40,089 nucleotides of DNA from Chloracidobacterium sp. UBA3360 (GTDB taxonomy: Bacteria > Acidobacteriota > Blastocatellia > Pyrinomonadales > Pyrinomonadaceae), in the NCBI GenBank assembly GCA_002360555.1, contig DEQS01000028.1, forward strand, positions 1-40,089, given 5' to 3'. The translations under genes and the position numbers were made by a program. Under the pieces are notes generated by a model, which saw only the letters and a list, made by a program, of their open reading frames with translations, searched no databases and was not told where the DNA came from. Positions 1 through 7,391 of this stretch are shown here, in pieces (the stretch's first letter is position 1; every line of letters begins with the position of its first letter).

Positions 1-12
1 GATAGTCGCTGA

Positions 13-1545
13 ATGTGTAGCCAATTGATGAGAAGTTACTCAAACCAAAAAAACTCCCGCCTGACGAGCTGTGTTTTGCGCAGTTCGGTCTTTGTGTTTC
101 TGTTTTTCGGCGTATTTTTCACGGGGAGAGCAGACGCCCAATTGCAACCGACACATTTTAGAGTCGGCGAAAAGCTGACTTACACCATTTCTTTCGGCAC
201 TATCGAAGACAGTGGCTATATGGAACTGTATGTCGTGTCACGCGGGCAGCTTGGCGGCAAGGACTCGGTCGAGATCAGGTCAAAATTTAAGACTTTGGGG
301 TTTGTCAGCGCGACTTTTGCGATGATCGACGAGACCCGCACCGTTTTTGCAGCTCCTGATTCGGGGCTGCCGATCTTTATGCGCCGGACGCAGTCCGACG
401 GGCCGCTGCCGGTTGAAACGGTCAGCAATTACCTAAAAAATCCAACGTCAAATTTTGACCCGGTCACGCTTATCTATAAAGTTAGGCAAGCCGCTGGCAG
501 CGGCAGCTATACATTTTACGAGGGCGAGCAGGTTTACACGGCGACATATGTCAGCGGCAAGGCCGAGCGTCTTAAGACGAGTGCCGGCGAATTTGATACT
601 ACGATCTCGACGGTGCAAAGTGAATTCCTCGCGGTCAACGGCATCAAAGATCTCAAAATAAATTTCACCAACGACGAAGACCGCGTGCCGGTGATGTTTA
701 GGTTTCGGACCGCAAAGGGCGAATGCCGCATCACACTTGTTTCGTCTCACATGGACGAAACAACGCCAACCGTGAAACCTACGCCGACCGCTACTCCGAC
801 GCCCGTTGTCGTCGCGACGCCACGCCCAACAGCGACTCCGGCTCAATACGTCGAAAATCAACCGCTTCTTCCAGAACTCGGGTTCGGATTGGGTGAAACA
901 CTTTCGTACAACCTCTCCGACGGCGGCAAGCCTGTCGGCGTTGTCACGCTCGAGGCAAAAGAACGCAAATTATTTGAGAAAAAGGATAGTTTGCTCCTGA
1001 CGGCGACCGTCACGGCGATCGAACCGGGGAATAAGACTTTTGCACTTGGCGATTCGATCAGGGCACAGGTCGATCCTGATACGCTCGCTCCAAAATGGTT
1101 TGAGGGCAAATTCGGCGGTGGCCTCAAAGCCCTGAATCAAACCGTCGTATTTGATCCGAGAACAGGGAACATTACATTTGGCGGCACGGCTCCGATAGAT
1201 GGCCCCGTAGGAACGCACAGCTTGCTGTCGCTCATCTACGCGATGCGGTCGTTTAATCTGCAACGGAGCAACGTCGCGAGCAATCCGGTCAACGACACGC
1301 GCGTTGCAGTGTTTTGGGAAACGCAGCCGTACGTTTTCACATTACGGCCCGACGTACCCGCTGATCTTACGATAGGTGGTTCGAAGATATCGGCACAGTT
1401 GATCACGATCAATACCGGCAACCCCAAGCTCGATGCTCTCGGCATCAAAGTCTGGCTAGGAACGACCAGCCGAGTTCCAGTACGCATTTCCGTCGGCACA
1501 TTTCAGGCCGATCTTATCATCCCGCCTAAAAACATTGTCCAATAG
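13..1545 (+). CDS. secreted protein with two DUF3108-like domains
   Basis: The protein has 510 residues. A basic N-terminus is followed by a hydrophobic segment at about residues 25-41 ending in ADAQ, which looks like a signal peptide. Two similar halves follow, about 45-245 and 285-505, each beginning with a phrase of the type F.VGE.L.Y. They are joined by a Thr/Pro-rich linker near 255-280. This layout fits DUF3108, a family of secreted or periplasmic beta-rich proteins of unknown function. An in-frame ATG at 28 is an equally good start, because the window begins 12 bases upstream and the context is missing. The domain call rests on pattern memory; function is unknown. Confidence 0.75.
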   Translation: MCSQLMRSYSNQKNSRLTSCVLRSSVFVFLFFGVFFTGRADAQLQPTHFRVGEKLTYTISFGTIEDSGYMELYVVSRGQLGGKDSVEIRSKFKTLGFVSATFAMIDETRTVFAAPDSGLPIFMRRTQSDGPLPVETVSNYLKNPTSNFDPVTLIYKVRQAAGSGSYTFYEGEQVYTATYVSGKAERLKTSAGEFDTTISTVQSEFLAVNGIKDLKINFTNDEDRVPVMFRFRTAKGECRITLVSSHMDETTPTVKPTPTATPTPVVVATPRPTATPAQYVENQPLLPELGFGLGETLSYNLSDGGKPVGVVTLEAKERKLFEKKDSLLLTATVTAIEPGNKTFALGDSIRAQVDPDTLAPKWFEGKFGGGLKALNQTVVFDPRTGNITFGGTAPIDGPVGTHSLLSLIYAMRSFNLQRSNVASNPVNDTRVAVFWETQPYVFTLRPDVPADLTIGGSKISAQLITINTGNPKLDALGIKVWLGTTSRVPVRISVGTFQADLIIPPKNIVQ

Positions 1546-1588
1546 TTTACGTATCCATATTACTGCTATCGCAATAGCTGTTAAATGA

Positions 1589-1619
1589 AATTGAAATTGG
1601 TTTTCAATTAGGATAGAAT
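1589..1619 (+). promoter_or_regulatory. candidate sigma70-type promoter overlapped by a palindrome
   Basis: TTGAAA at 1591-1596 and TAGAAT at 1614-1619 are separated by 17 bases, a good match to -35 and -10 hexamers. The palindrome AATTGAAA-ttggt-TTTCAATT (1589-1609) covers the -35 element and most of the spacer, as expected of a repressor operator. Downstream lie a secreted protein gene and feoAB, so an iron-responsive repressor is possible. That regulator is a guess. Confidence 0.45.
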
Positions 1620-1641
1620 TCAATTAGACAAGGAGTTTCAA

Positions 1642-2097
1642 ATGCGACGTAATTTATTATTTGTTTTCTTGTTGATGGCCATCACGGCTATCTCGGCGAT
1701 CGGTCAGACAGACGCGGACCGCGAGGCTATCAAACGCACGGCGTTGAATTATGCCGAGGGCTGGTATGAGGGCAATGCTGACAAGATGGAAAGTGCCTTG
1801 AGTCCCGATCTTGCCAAACGCATCGTCCGTACTAATCCGCAGGGCCAGAGCGTGCTTGGCCAAATGACCGCGATGGCACTTGTTCAGGGGACTCGGGGAG
1901 GTTCCGGAAAGCAATCCGCAAAGGCTGATCAGCAGAAAGACGTGACCATATTGGACGCGATGAGCAATTCAGCAACGGTCAAACTTGAAATGCACGAGTG
2001 GGTCGATTACATGCACGTCGGTAAGATGAACGGAAAATGGGTCATCATCAATGTGCTCTGGGAGATGAAACCCAAAAAAGATGAAAAGAAAAACTGA
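1642..2097 (+). CDS. secreted putative lumazine-binding / NTF2-like protein
   Basis: This 151-residue protein has a signal peptide (about 1-21, ending IGQT). Its body matches the short NTF2-like fold annotated as putative lumazine-binding or DUF4440-like: an early D.EAIK.TALNYAEGWYEGN helix region and a C-terminal strand pair around GKWVIINVLWEMK. The ribosome binding site AAGGAG sits 7 bases before the ATG, which supports this start. No catalytic residues can be assigned. It ends 4 bases before the feoA ATG and overlaps the longer possible feoA start, so it may be co-transcribed with the iron uptake genes. A role in iron metabolism is not shown by the sequence. Confidence 0.75.
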   Translation: MRRNLLFVFLLMAITAISAIGQTDADREAIKRTALNYAEGWYEGNADKMESALSPDLAKRIVRTNPQGQSVLGQMTAMALVQGTRGGSGKQSAKADQQKDVTILDAMSNSATVKLEMHEWVDYMHVGKMNGKWVIINVLWEMKPKKDEKKN

Positions 2098-2101
2098 TCG
2101 T

Positions 2102-2323
2102 ATGACTCTGACCGAACTGCCAATTGGAAAAGATGCCCGTGTCATCGCCGTCAACGGCGAGGGCCGCGTGACCCGTCGTTTGCTCGAAATGGGCGTTATT
2201 CCGGGCGTGTCTGTACAGAAAATTAAGATGGCACCATTTGGCGATCCGGTCGAGATTCGCGTTCGCGGTTACAGTCTGGCGATGCGCCGGACCGAATCAG
2301 ATGCGATCGAGGTTTCGGTTTAA
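2102..2323 (+). CDS. feoA: FeoA, ferrous iron transport accessory protein
   Basis: FeoA is a small cytosolic SH3-like protein that supports FeoB-mediated Fe(II) uptake. From the ATG at 2102 it has 73 residues, the usual FeoA length. It carries the family hallmarks: an early TLTELPIGK, then RRLLEMGVIPG, then a C-terminal DPVEIRVRGYSLAMRR. A longer start at 2081 would add seven Lys/Arg-rich residues and overlap the preceding gene, so I prefer 2102. It lies 40 bases upstream of feoB on the same strand, separated by a small AT-rich palindrome. Confidence 0.9.
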   Translation: MTLTELPIGKDARVIAVNGEGRVTRRLLEMGVIPGVSVQKIKMAPFGDPVEIRVRGYSLAMRRTESDAIEVSV

Positions 2324-2327
2324 TAGC

Positions 2328-2355
2328 GAATTTCAAATTCGAGATTTGAATAGCC
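2328..2355. repeat. AT-rich short-word palindrome between feoA and feoB
   Basis: The core TTCAAAT-tcgag-ATTTGAA is a perfect 7-bp inverted repeat within GAATTTCAAATTCGAG and following bases. The same vocabulary (AATTTCAAATTT) occurs inside the pabB gene near 32133-32166. It lies directly between two co-directional operon genes and could form a small hairpin in the transcript. Confidence 0.6.
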
Positions 2356-2363
2356 GCTGATGA

Positions 2364-4364
2364 ATGAGCGACAACGAACAAAATAGTCATCTGACGATAG
2401 CTCTTGCCGGCAACCCCAACGCCGGCAAGACGACCCTCTTTAACTCCCTCACAGGCCTCAAGCAAAAAGTAGCAAATTACCCTGGCGTCACCGTAGAACG
2501 CAAAGAAGGTGCGTGGACTCTTGACGGAAAGACGGTTAATCTCATTGATCTGCCGGGACTTTACAGCCTCGACGTGACCTCGCTGGACGAACAGATCGCG
2601 AGCGATATCATTCGTGGCGATCAGGCTGGCGTGCCAAAACCCGACGCTATCATCGCCGTCGTCGATGCGACCAATCTCGAGCGCAACTTATATCTGGTTA
2701 CGCAGATGTTTGAGTTTGGCGTGCCGGTCGTAATCGCTCTGACTATGATCGATGTCTTTGAAAAACAGGGCCACGAGATCGATATCGAGATGCTCGCGAC
2801 TCAGTTGAAAACTCCTGTCGTGGCGGTTAATGCTAAGAGTGGACGCGGAACACAAGGACTGGCGGAGCAGGTGGCCGGTGTAATTGGAACGACGCCTGAG
2901 ATCCCTTACGAATATCGCCAAGAGGACCCAAACTCCGGCCCGCACGGCAAAATATTTGCCCGGTACAACTTTATCGCAAATGTCGTGCAAGAATCGGTTT
3001 GGCACAGCGACCATCAGTCGCACCGCATAACGGACAAGATCGACCGCGTTCTCACGCATAAATTTTTTGGTCTCGTGATACTAGTTGCGATATTGCTACT
3101 TGTTTTTCAGACGATATTTTCGTGGGCAAGCCTGCCGATGGACCTGCTTGAGAAAGGATTCGGAGCGGTTGGCGATTTTATAAAAGCCGAGATGCCGCCG
3201 GGAATGCTGACCGACCTGCTGGTTGACGGGATCATTGCCGGAGTCGGCGGCGTTGTCGTGTTTTTGCCGCAGATCTTACTGCTGTTCCTCTTTATTTCGC
3301 TACTCGAAGACAGCGGCTATATGGCCCGGGCAGCGTTTTTGTTAGATAAATTGATGTCGCGTGTGGGCTTGCACGGCAAGGCATTTTTACCGCTAATATC
3401 GAGCTTTGCTTGCGCAATTCCGGGCATCATGGCGACCCGCACGATCGAGAGCCGACGCGACCGTTTTGCGACGATCATGATCGCACCGTTTATGTCATGC
3501 TCGGCACGTCTGCCGGTTTATACGCTCATGATCGGGGCGTTTTTTGGCGGAAAATATGTGCTCGGATTTGTGTCGGTCGGGGCGTTGTTGATGCTGGTAA
3601 TGTATTCGATAGGCATCATCGTCGCGATCATTGTCGCCGCAATTCTGAAACGCACCTTACTGAAAGCTCCACCTCCACCGTTCCTAATGGAACTGCCGCC
3701 ATATCGCCTGCCAAATTTACGTACGGTTTTACAAAACATGATCACGCGAGCGTGGTTGTTTTTGAAACGAGCCGGAACGGTCATCCTAGCGATCTCTATC
3801 ATCCTGTGGGCTCTGATGTATTTTCCAAGAAGTAGTCAGAAGCCAGAAACCAGTAGTCAGAATGTTACCGCGGCAGTACCCGGAGCGGTGGCGACCGGGG
3901 AAGTCCCCGCCGAAGAATCTCAATTGCCCGAGAGCGAACAGCTCAAAAATAGTTTTGCCGGAAAGCTCGGCCATGCGATCGAGCCTGTAATAAAGCCGCT
4001 GGGTTTTGACTGGAAGATCGGCGTTGCTCTGATCGCGAGCTTTGCCGCACGTGAAGTACTGGTCTCGACCCTGAGCATTATTTACAATGTCGGCAAGGAA
4101 GAGAATGAAGAATCGGAGACACTGATCTCGGCGGTTCGTGATGCGAAAACCGACGACGGTAAGCCCGCTTGGACGCCGTTGACGGCGCTGACGCTGATGG
4201 TTTTCTTTGTGCTGGCGATGCAGTGTGTGTCCACCATCGCCGTCGTTCGCCGCGAGACGAATTCGTGGAGCTGGCCGCTCTTTATGACCGGATATATGAC
4301 CGCGCTTGCATATATCGCGGCGCTAATTACATATCAAGGCGGCAAAGCGTTGGGTTTTGAATGA
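2364..4364 (+). CDS. feoB: FeoB, ferrous iron transporter with GTPase domain
   Basis: FeoB is the inner membrane Fe(II) permease with an N-terminal G domain. The P-loop GNPNAGKT is at residues 16-23 and the G3 motif DLPG at 62-65. The G4 motif reads TMID at 127-130, where FeoB usually has NxxD, so the guanine-contacting Asn is replaced by Thr. The membrane part begins near residue 235 and includes the gate regions LEDSGYMARAAF and a later FAAREVLVSTL. Length (666 aa) is typical of the shorter FeoB group. A variable linker near 488-530 contains an in-frame short repeat. It overlaps the next small gene by ATGA, indicating translational coupling. Confidence 0.95.
   Translation: MSDNEQNSHLTIALAGNPNAGKTTLFNSLTGLKQKVANYPGVTVERKEGAWTLDGKTVNLIDLPGLYSLDVTSLDEQIASDIIRGDQAGVPKPDAIIAVVDATNLERNLYLVTQMFEFGVPVVIALTMIDVFEKQGHEIDIEMLATQLKTPVVAVNAKSGRGTQGLAEQVAGVIGTTPEIPYEYRQEDPNSGPHGKIFARYNFIANVVQESVWHSDHQSHRITDKIDRVLTHKFFGLVILVAILLLVFQTIFSWASLPMDLLEKGFGAVGDFIKAEMPPGMLTDLLVDGIIAGVGGVVVFLPQILLLFLFISLLEDSGYMARAAFLLDKLMSRVGLHGKAFLPLISSFACAIPGIMATRTIESRRDRFATIMIAPFMSCSARLPVYTLMIGAFFGGKYVLGFVSVGALLMLVMYSIGIIVAIIVAAILKRTLLKAPPPPFLMELPPYRLPNLRTVLQNMITRAWLFLKRAGTVILAISIILWALMYFPRSSQKPETSSQNVTAAVPGAVATGEVPAEESQLPESEQLKNSFAGKLGHAIEPVIKPLGFDWKIGVALIASFAAREVLVSTLSIIYNVGKEENEESETLISAVRDAKTDDGKPAWTPLTALTLMVFFVLAMQCVSTIAVVRRETNSWSWPLFMTGYMTALAYIAALITYQGGKALGFE
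3831..3862. repeat. direct repeat inside the feoB linker
   Basis: AGTAGTCAGAA occurs at 3831-3841 and again at 3852-3862, separated by GCCAGAAACC. It is read in frame as two near-copies of an S-S-Q-(K/N) phrase at about FeoB residues 490-500, in a poorly conserved linker between membrane segments. The words resemble the GTCAG-based repeat after the tRNA-Leu gene at 37235-37354. Confidence 0.7.
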
Positions 4365-4516
4365 TGTTGCAAACGATCATAGTAATTGCGATTGTTGCCG
4401 CCGCGTGCATCTACGCTGGGGCCATTCTATTTAAGAAACGGCGAGCATTTTCGTCAAAATCCGGGTGCGAAAGTGATTGCGGTTGCAGTGGAGCGTCAAA
4501 AAAATTACCCTCATAA
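4361..4516 (+). CDS. FeoB-associated Cys-rich membrane protein
   Basis: This 51-residue protein starts at the ATG that overlaps the feoB stop codon (ATGA), so it is probably translated by coupling to feoB. Residues 4-24 form one hydrophobic transmembrane segment (IIVIAIVAAACIYAGAILF), followed by a basic KKRR stop-transfer. A short tail then carries three cysteines in the pattern C-x3-C-x-C. Size, topology, cysteine tail and position match the FeoB-associated Cys-rich membrane protein family found directly downstream of feoB in many bacteria. Its role is unclear; the cysteines could bind iron during transport. Confidence 0.85.
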   Translation: MMLQTIIVIAIVAAACIYAGAILFKKRRAFSSKSGCESDCGCSGASKKLPS

Positions 4517-4517
4517 T

Positions 4518-5405
4518 TTGGGATCCAATACAACATTTCTGACACCCGGTGTGCGGTCGATGATGCTCTCGACGGCTTTTTTCTTTTTGGCGAACGTCTG
4601 CGTCAAACAGGTCGCTCACATTCCGGCGATGGAGACAGTTTTCTTTCGCTGCATAGTTGCCGGGTTTATTTGTGTTGTCGGGCTAAAACGTGCCGGAGCT
4701 AGCATCGTCGGCGAAAATCATACTCAGCTATTGCTACGCGGAGTTTTTGGTACGACCGCACTCTATTGCTTTTTTCTAACGCTGCAAAATATGCCGCTCG
4801 CGTCGGCCCAGACGATACAATATCTCTCGCCGATATTTACTACGATCATCGCGATATTTATGCTCAAAGAGGGCGTCGTGCCCGTGCAATGGCTATTTTA
4901 CGCGGTCGCGTTTGGCGGGGTGCTGCTGATCGAACAGGTTGACGAACGCATCTCACCGTTTTACCTCTCTCTCGGCATATTGTCAGCGTTTTGCTCGGGT
5001 ATGGCGTATAATCTGGTTCGTTCGCTGCGGGGAAAAGAGCATCCGCTGACCGTCGTCTTTCATTTTCAGTTGATCGGCGCGGTCGTAGGTTTTGCCAGTC
5101 TATTTTTTCAGTGGACGATGCCGACCGGTTGGGATTGGATGTGGCTGGTGCTGATCGGCATTACGTCACAACTCGGACAGGTTTTTTTGACCAACGCCCT
5201 GCAACGCGAAAAGGTCGCAGGGATCGCAATCGTCAACTACACAGGGCTGATCTACGCCGTCAGCATCGGTTGGATATTCTTTGGCGAGACCCAAGGACCA
5301 CTTGCCATTGCCGGTATGTTGCTGGTCGTTCTAGGTGTTTTGATGAGTGTCATGTACGGACGGCGTAAGGCGAGAATGGACGAGATCCACGCAACGGCGG
5401 CATAG
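4518..5405 (+). CDS. DMT-superfamily (EamA) permease
   Basis: This is a polytopic protein of about ten hydrophobic segments built from two EamA halves, the drug/metabolite transporter fold. Signs include a first-helix phrase FFFLANVCVKQ, an ETVFFRC segment and a second half with VAGIAIVNYTGLIYA near the C-terminus. The substrate cannot be told. The frame is open upstream to 4386, but that region is occupied by the FeoB-associated gene in another frame, so the true start must lie later. TTG at 4518 (295 aa), GTG at 4551 and ATG at 4560 (281 aa) are candidates, and none has a clear ribosome binding site. Confidence 0.85.
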   Translation: MGSNTTFLTPGVRSMMLSTAFFFLANVCVKQVAHIPAMETVFFRCIVAGFICVVGLKRAGASIVGENHTQLLLRGVFGTTALYCFFLTLQNMPLASAQTIQYLSPIFTTIIAIFMLKEGVVPVQWLFYAVAFGGVLLIEQVDERISPFYLSLGILSAFCSGMAYNLVRSLRGKEHPLTVVFHFQLIGAVVGFASLFFQWTMPTGWDWMWLVLIGITSQLGQVFLTNALQREKVAGIAIVNYTGLIYAVSIGWIFFGETQGPLAIAGMLLVVLGVLMSVMYGRRKARMDEIHATAA

Positions 5406-5420
5406 GTATCTAGAGAGCCG

Positions 5421-5906
5421 ATGGAAAAAGTACTTATAAATGCTGCGGTCATAACTGTAAGTGACACGCGAAAACCTGAAGACGATCTGTCGGGCAACAA
5501 GCTGGTGACTCTCTTGATGTCGCTTGGAGCGGAAGTTGCAATTCGAAAGATGGTGACCGACGACCTCACGCATCTTCGCGACACCCTTAGTGCTCTCGCC
5601 GACAGGGAAGACATCAACCTGATCATCACAACCGGCGGCACCGGCTTTGGGCCGCGTGATAATACACCCGAGGCAACCCGAGCCATCATCGAACGCGAAG
5701 CTCCCGGATTGTCTGAGGCGATGCGTCGCGAGACGGCGACAATGCATCCGTATGCGATGCTCTCACGCGGTGTTTGCGGCATTCGGGGAACGACGCTTAT
5801 TATCAATCTGCCCGGCTCGCCGAAAGGTGTTGAGGAGTGCTTTAATGTTATAACTCCCGTACTGGGGCATGCGATAAATCAAATATTAGGAGACACAAAA
5901 CATTGA
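5421..5906 (+). CDS. MogA/MoaB family molybdopterin biosynthesis protein
   Basis: MogA/MoaB proteins adenylylate molybdopterin before metal insertion in molybdenum cofactor synthesis. This 161-residue protein has the full-length MoCF fold. An early ITVSDTR leads to the ligand loop TTGGTGFGPRD (about 73-83), then TPEATRAIIEREAPGLSEAMR, and LINLPGSP-type residues near 130-138. It starts 15 bases after the upstream permease and overlaps the following peptidase gene by four bases, so it is probably in a transcript with them. MogA and MoaB cannot be separated from this sequence alone. No other molybdenum cofactor gene is present in the window. Confidence 0.9.
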   Translation: MEKVLINAAVITVSDTRKPEDDLSGNKLVTLLMSLGAEVAIRKMVTDDLTHLRDTLSALADREDINLIITTGGTGFGPRDNTPEATRAIIEREAPGLSEAMRRETATMHPYAMLSRGVCGIRGTTLIINLPGSPKGVEECFNVITPVLGHAINQILGDTKH

Positions 5907-6739
5907 TCTCAACGATCTCACAACTTTTGTTATTGTCATCGATAATTGTTTTTTCTTTCGTTTCGAATTTTGCCCAGAGCGGCGTAAGGATATCAACGGT
6001 AGAAGAGTTGATGGCTTCGGTCAAGTCTGGGCCTTGTAACAACAAGGAGCGTCTTGAAGCTGTAAAAAAGCTGTTCAAAGAAATGGGAGCCGCTGATGCT
6101 GATATTGCAGTTGAAAGTTTTAAGGACATTCAAAACGTAGTCATTACCAAAAAAGGTAAGTCCGACGACAAGGTGGTGGTCGGTGCTCACTACGATAAAG
6201 TTTCCGACGGCTGCGGTACGGTCGATAACTGGACAGGAATTGTTATCCTCGCAAATCTGTATCGAAGCATGGCAGCTGTCACACCGGAAAAGACCTATAT
6301 TTTTGTCGCATTTGATCAAGAGGAGATAGGTTCGCGTGGATCTGAGGCGATGGCCAAGAAAATCGCAAAAGAGGATCGCCCGAAATATTGCTCTATGGTT
6401 AATCTTGACAGTTTTGGTATGGGCTATCCATTTATTCTGGAAAATGCATCGTCGACGCCGATGGTGAAATTCGCGAAAGAGGTCGCCGATGGCCTAAAGG
6501 TAAAGATCAGCAGTGCACCTATCGAAGGAGCAAGTTCTGACTCAGCATCTTTTAAGGGTAAGGATATCCCCGCGATCACTATCAGTGCTTTGTCAGCCAA
6601 ATGGCCTGAGATCCTACACACGTCAAAAGATAAGATCGAAAATGTTATCGCCGACAGCGTTCGTATCGGATATATTTTTAGTCTGCAGTATTTGGTTAAG
6701 ATCGATTCGAGCCCATGCGACCAGTTTAGAAAAAAATGA
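5903..6739 (+). CDS. secreted M28-family zinc aminopeptidase
   Basis: The protein has 278 residues with an N-terminal signal peptide (about 1-25, ending NFAQ). The M28 two-zinc site is complete: HYD at 96-98, D108 in the VDNWTG loop, the EE pair at 140-141, D169 in NLDSFG, and H239 near the C-terminus. M28 enzymes remove N-terminal residues from peptides outside the cytoplasm. The start is a TTG overlapping the mogA stop as TTGA, with AGGAGA about 9 bases upstream. It is followed by a hairpin that may end transcription in both directions. Confidence 0.88.
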   Translation: MISTISQLLLLSSIIVFSFVSNFAQSGVRISTVEELMASVKSGPCNNKERLEAVKKLFKEMGAADADIAVESFKDIQNVVITKKGKSDDKVVVGAHYDKVSDGCGTVDNWTGIVILANLYRSMAAVTPEKTYIFVAFDQEEIGSRGSEAMAKKIAKEDRPKYCSMVNLDSFGMGYPFILENASSTPMVKFAKEVADGLKVKISSAPIEGASSDSASFKGKDIPAITISALSAKWPEILHTSKDKIENVIADSVRIGYIFSLQYLVKIDSSPCDQFRKK

Positions 6740-6776
6740 AAAGCCATACACGCGAAATACCCTAAACATACAAGAA

Positions 6777-6804
6777 AAAGGACGACCATACTTGATCGTC
6801 CTTT
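6777..6804. terminator. hairpin between convergent genes, probable bidirectional terminator
   Basis: AAAGGACGA (6777-6785) pairs perfectly with TCGTCCTTT (6796-6804) around a 10-base loop. It lies between the convergent M28 and 158-residue protein genes. A looser outer repeat extends the symmetry: CGCGAAATAC near 6751-6760 against GTATTTCGTG near 6818-6827. The whole 90-base stretch therefore resembles an inverted repeat of CACGAAATACAC-like words. Confidence 0.65.
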
Positions 6805-6838
6805 GGTGTTTTTAGTGTATTTCGTGGGCTTATCTTTC

Positions 6839-7315
6839 TTATTCGCCGCAGATGAACGGTATCTTAACCGTCTTTGACGACTTAGTTTTCTGGCCGGATA
6901 GTGTTGCGGTGATCTTGACATCCTCACAGAGCGATCCATAAACATAGACAGGGACGAGATAGAGGCCCTTTTCGCCGATGAGGCCGATCTGGACGTTTCT
7001 GCGGGTCATCTTGATCTTTTTGCCTTCCCAAACGGTGACGTTAACCATCCGGCCGGGCTCGAATGAACCGACCTCGCCTTGTATAGCGACCCAGACAAAT
7101 AGCGAAGTGCTCAGGTCGTTAAAGAATGACTTGACCTCACCGCCTTCGGGATTTGCGTCCGAAAGCACACCTGCCGCTTCGTCAAAAGCATTGACTTTGA
7201 TCATGGCGATCGAGTAATCCGGTGCTTTGGGCGGTTTTTGGGCAAAGACGGCGGAAGTTGCGGCGATCGTCGTGAACAGCAGAGCGATGGTAAATGTGCG
7301 AATAATAGTTTTCAT
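6839..7315 (-). CDS. small secreted protein of unknown function
   Basis: This is a 158-residue protein starting at the ATG at 7313-7315, where GGAGAA lies about six bases upstream. A 38-residue extension to 7429 is open but would bury the signal peptide and overlap the upstream gene, so it is rejected. The signal peptide covers about 1-25 (ending AVFA). The mature part is predicted beta-rich, with phrases such as GRMVNVTVWEGKKIK and YLVPVYVYGS, suggesting an immunoglobulin-like or beta-sandwich fold. I do not recognise the family. It probably follows the S10 peptidase gene in one transcript. Confidence 0.7.
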   Translation of the reverse strand: MKTIIRTFTIALLFTTIAATSAVFAQKPPKAPDYSIAMIKVNAFDEAAGVLSDANPEGGEVKSFFNDLSTSLFVWVAIQGEVGSFEPGRMVNVTVWEGKKIKMTRRNVQIGLIGEKGLYLVPVYVYGSLCEDVKITATLSGQKTKSSKTVKIPFICGE

Positions 7316-7391
7316 ACAGTATTCTCCAATAATTTTTTGCTTGTGACCAACTGCGTCAGGGTAAAGACGCCAAAGTTGTGAAATGAGTTGT

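Noticed and set aside
759..845. Repeat element in the first gene, at the Thr/Pro-rich linker
   Set aside because: The ACGCC/ACTCC words encode an ordinary Pro/Thr linker with no inverted arms.
4386..4517. Longer N-terminus for the DMT permease
   Set aside because: It overlaps the FeoB-associated gene in another frame and its residues are not hydrophobic or EamA-like.
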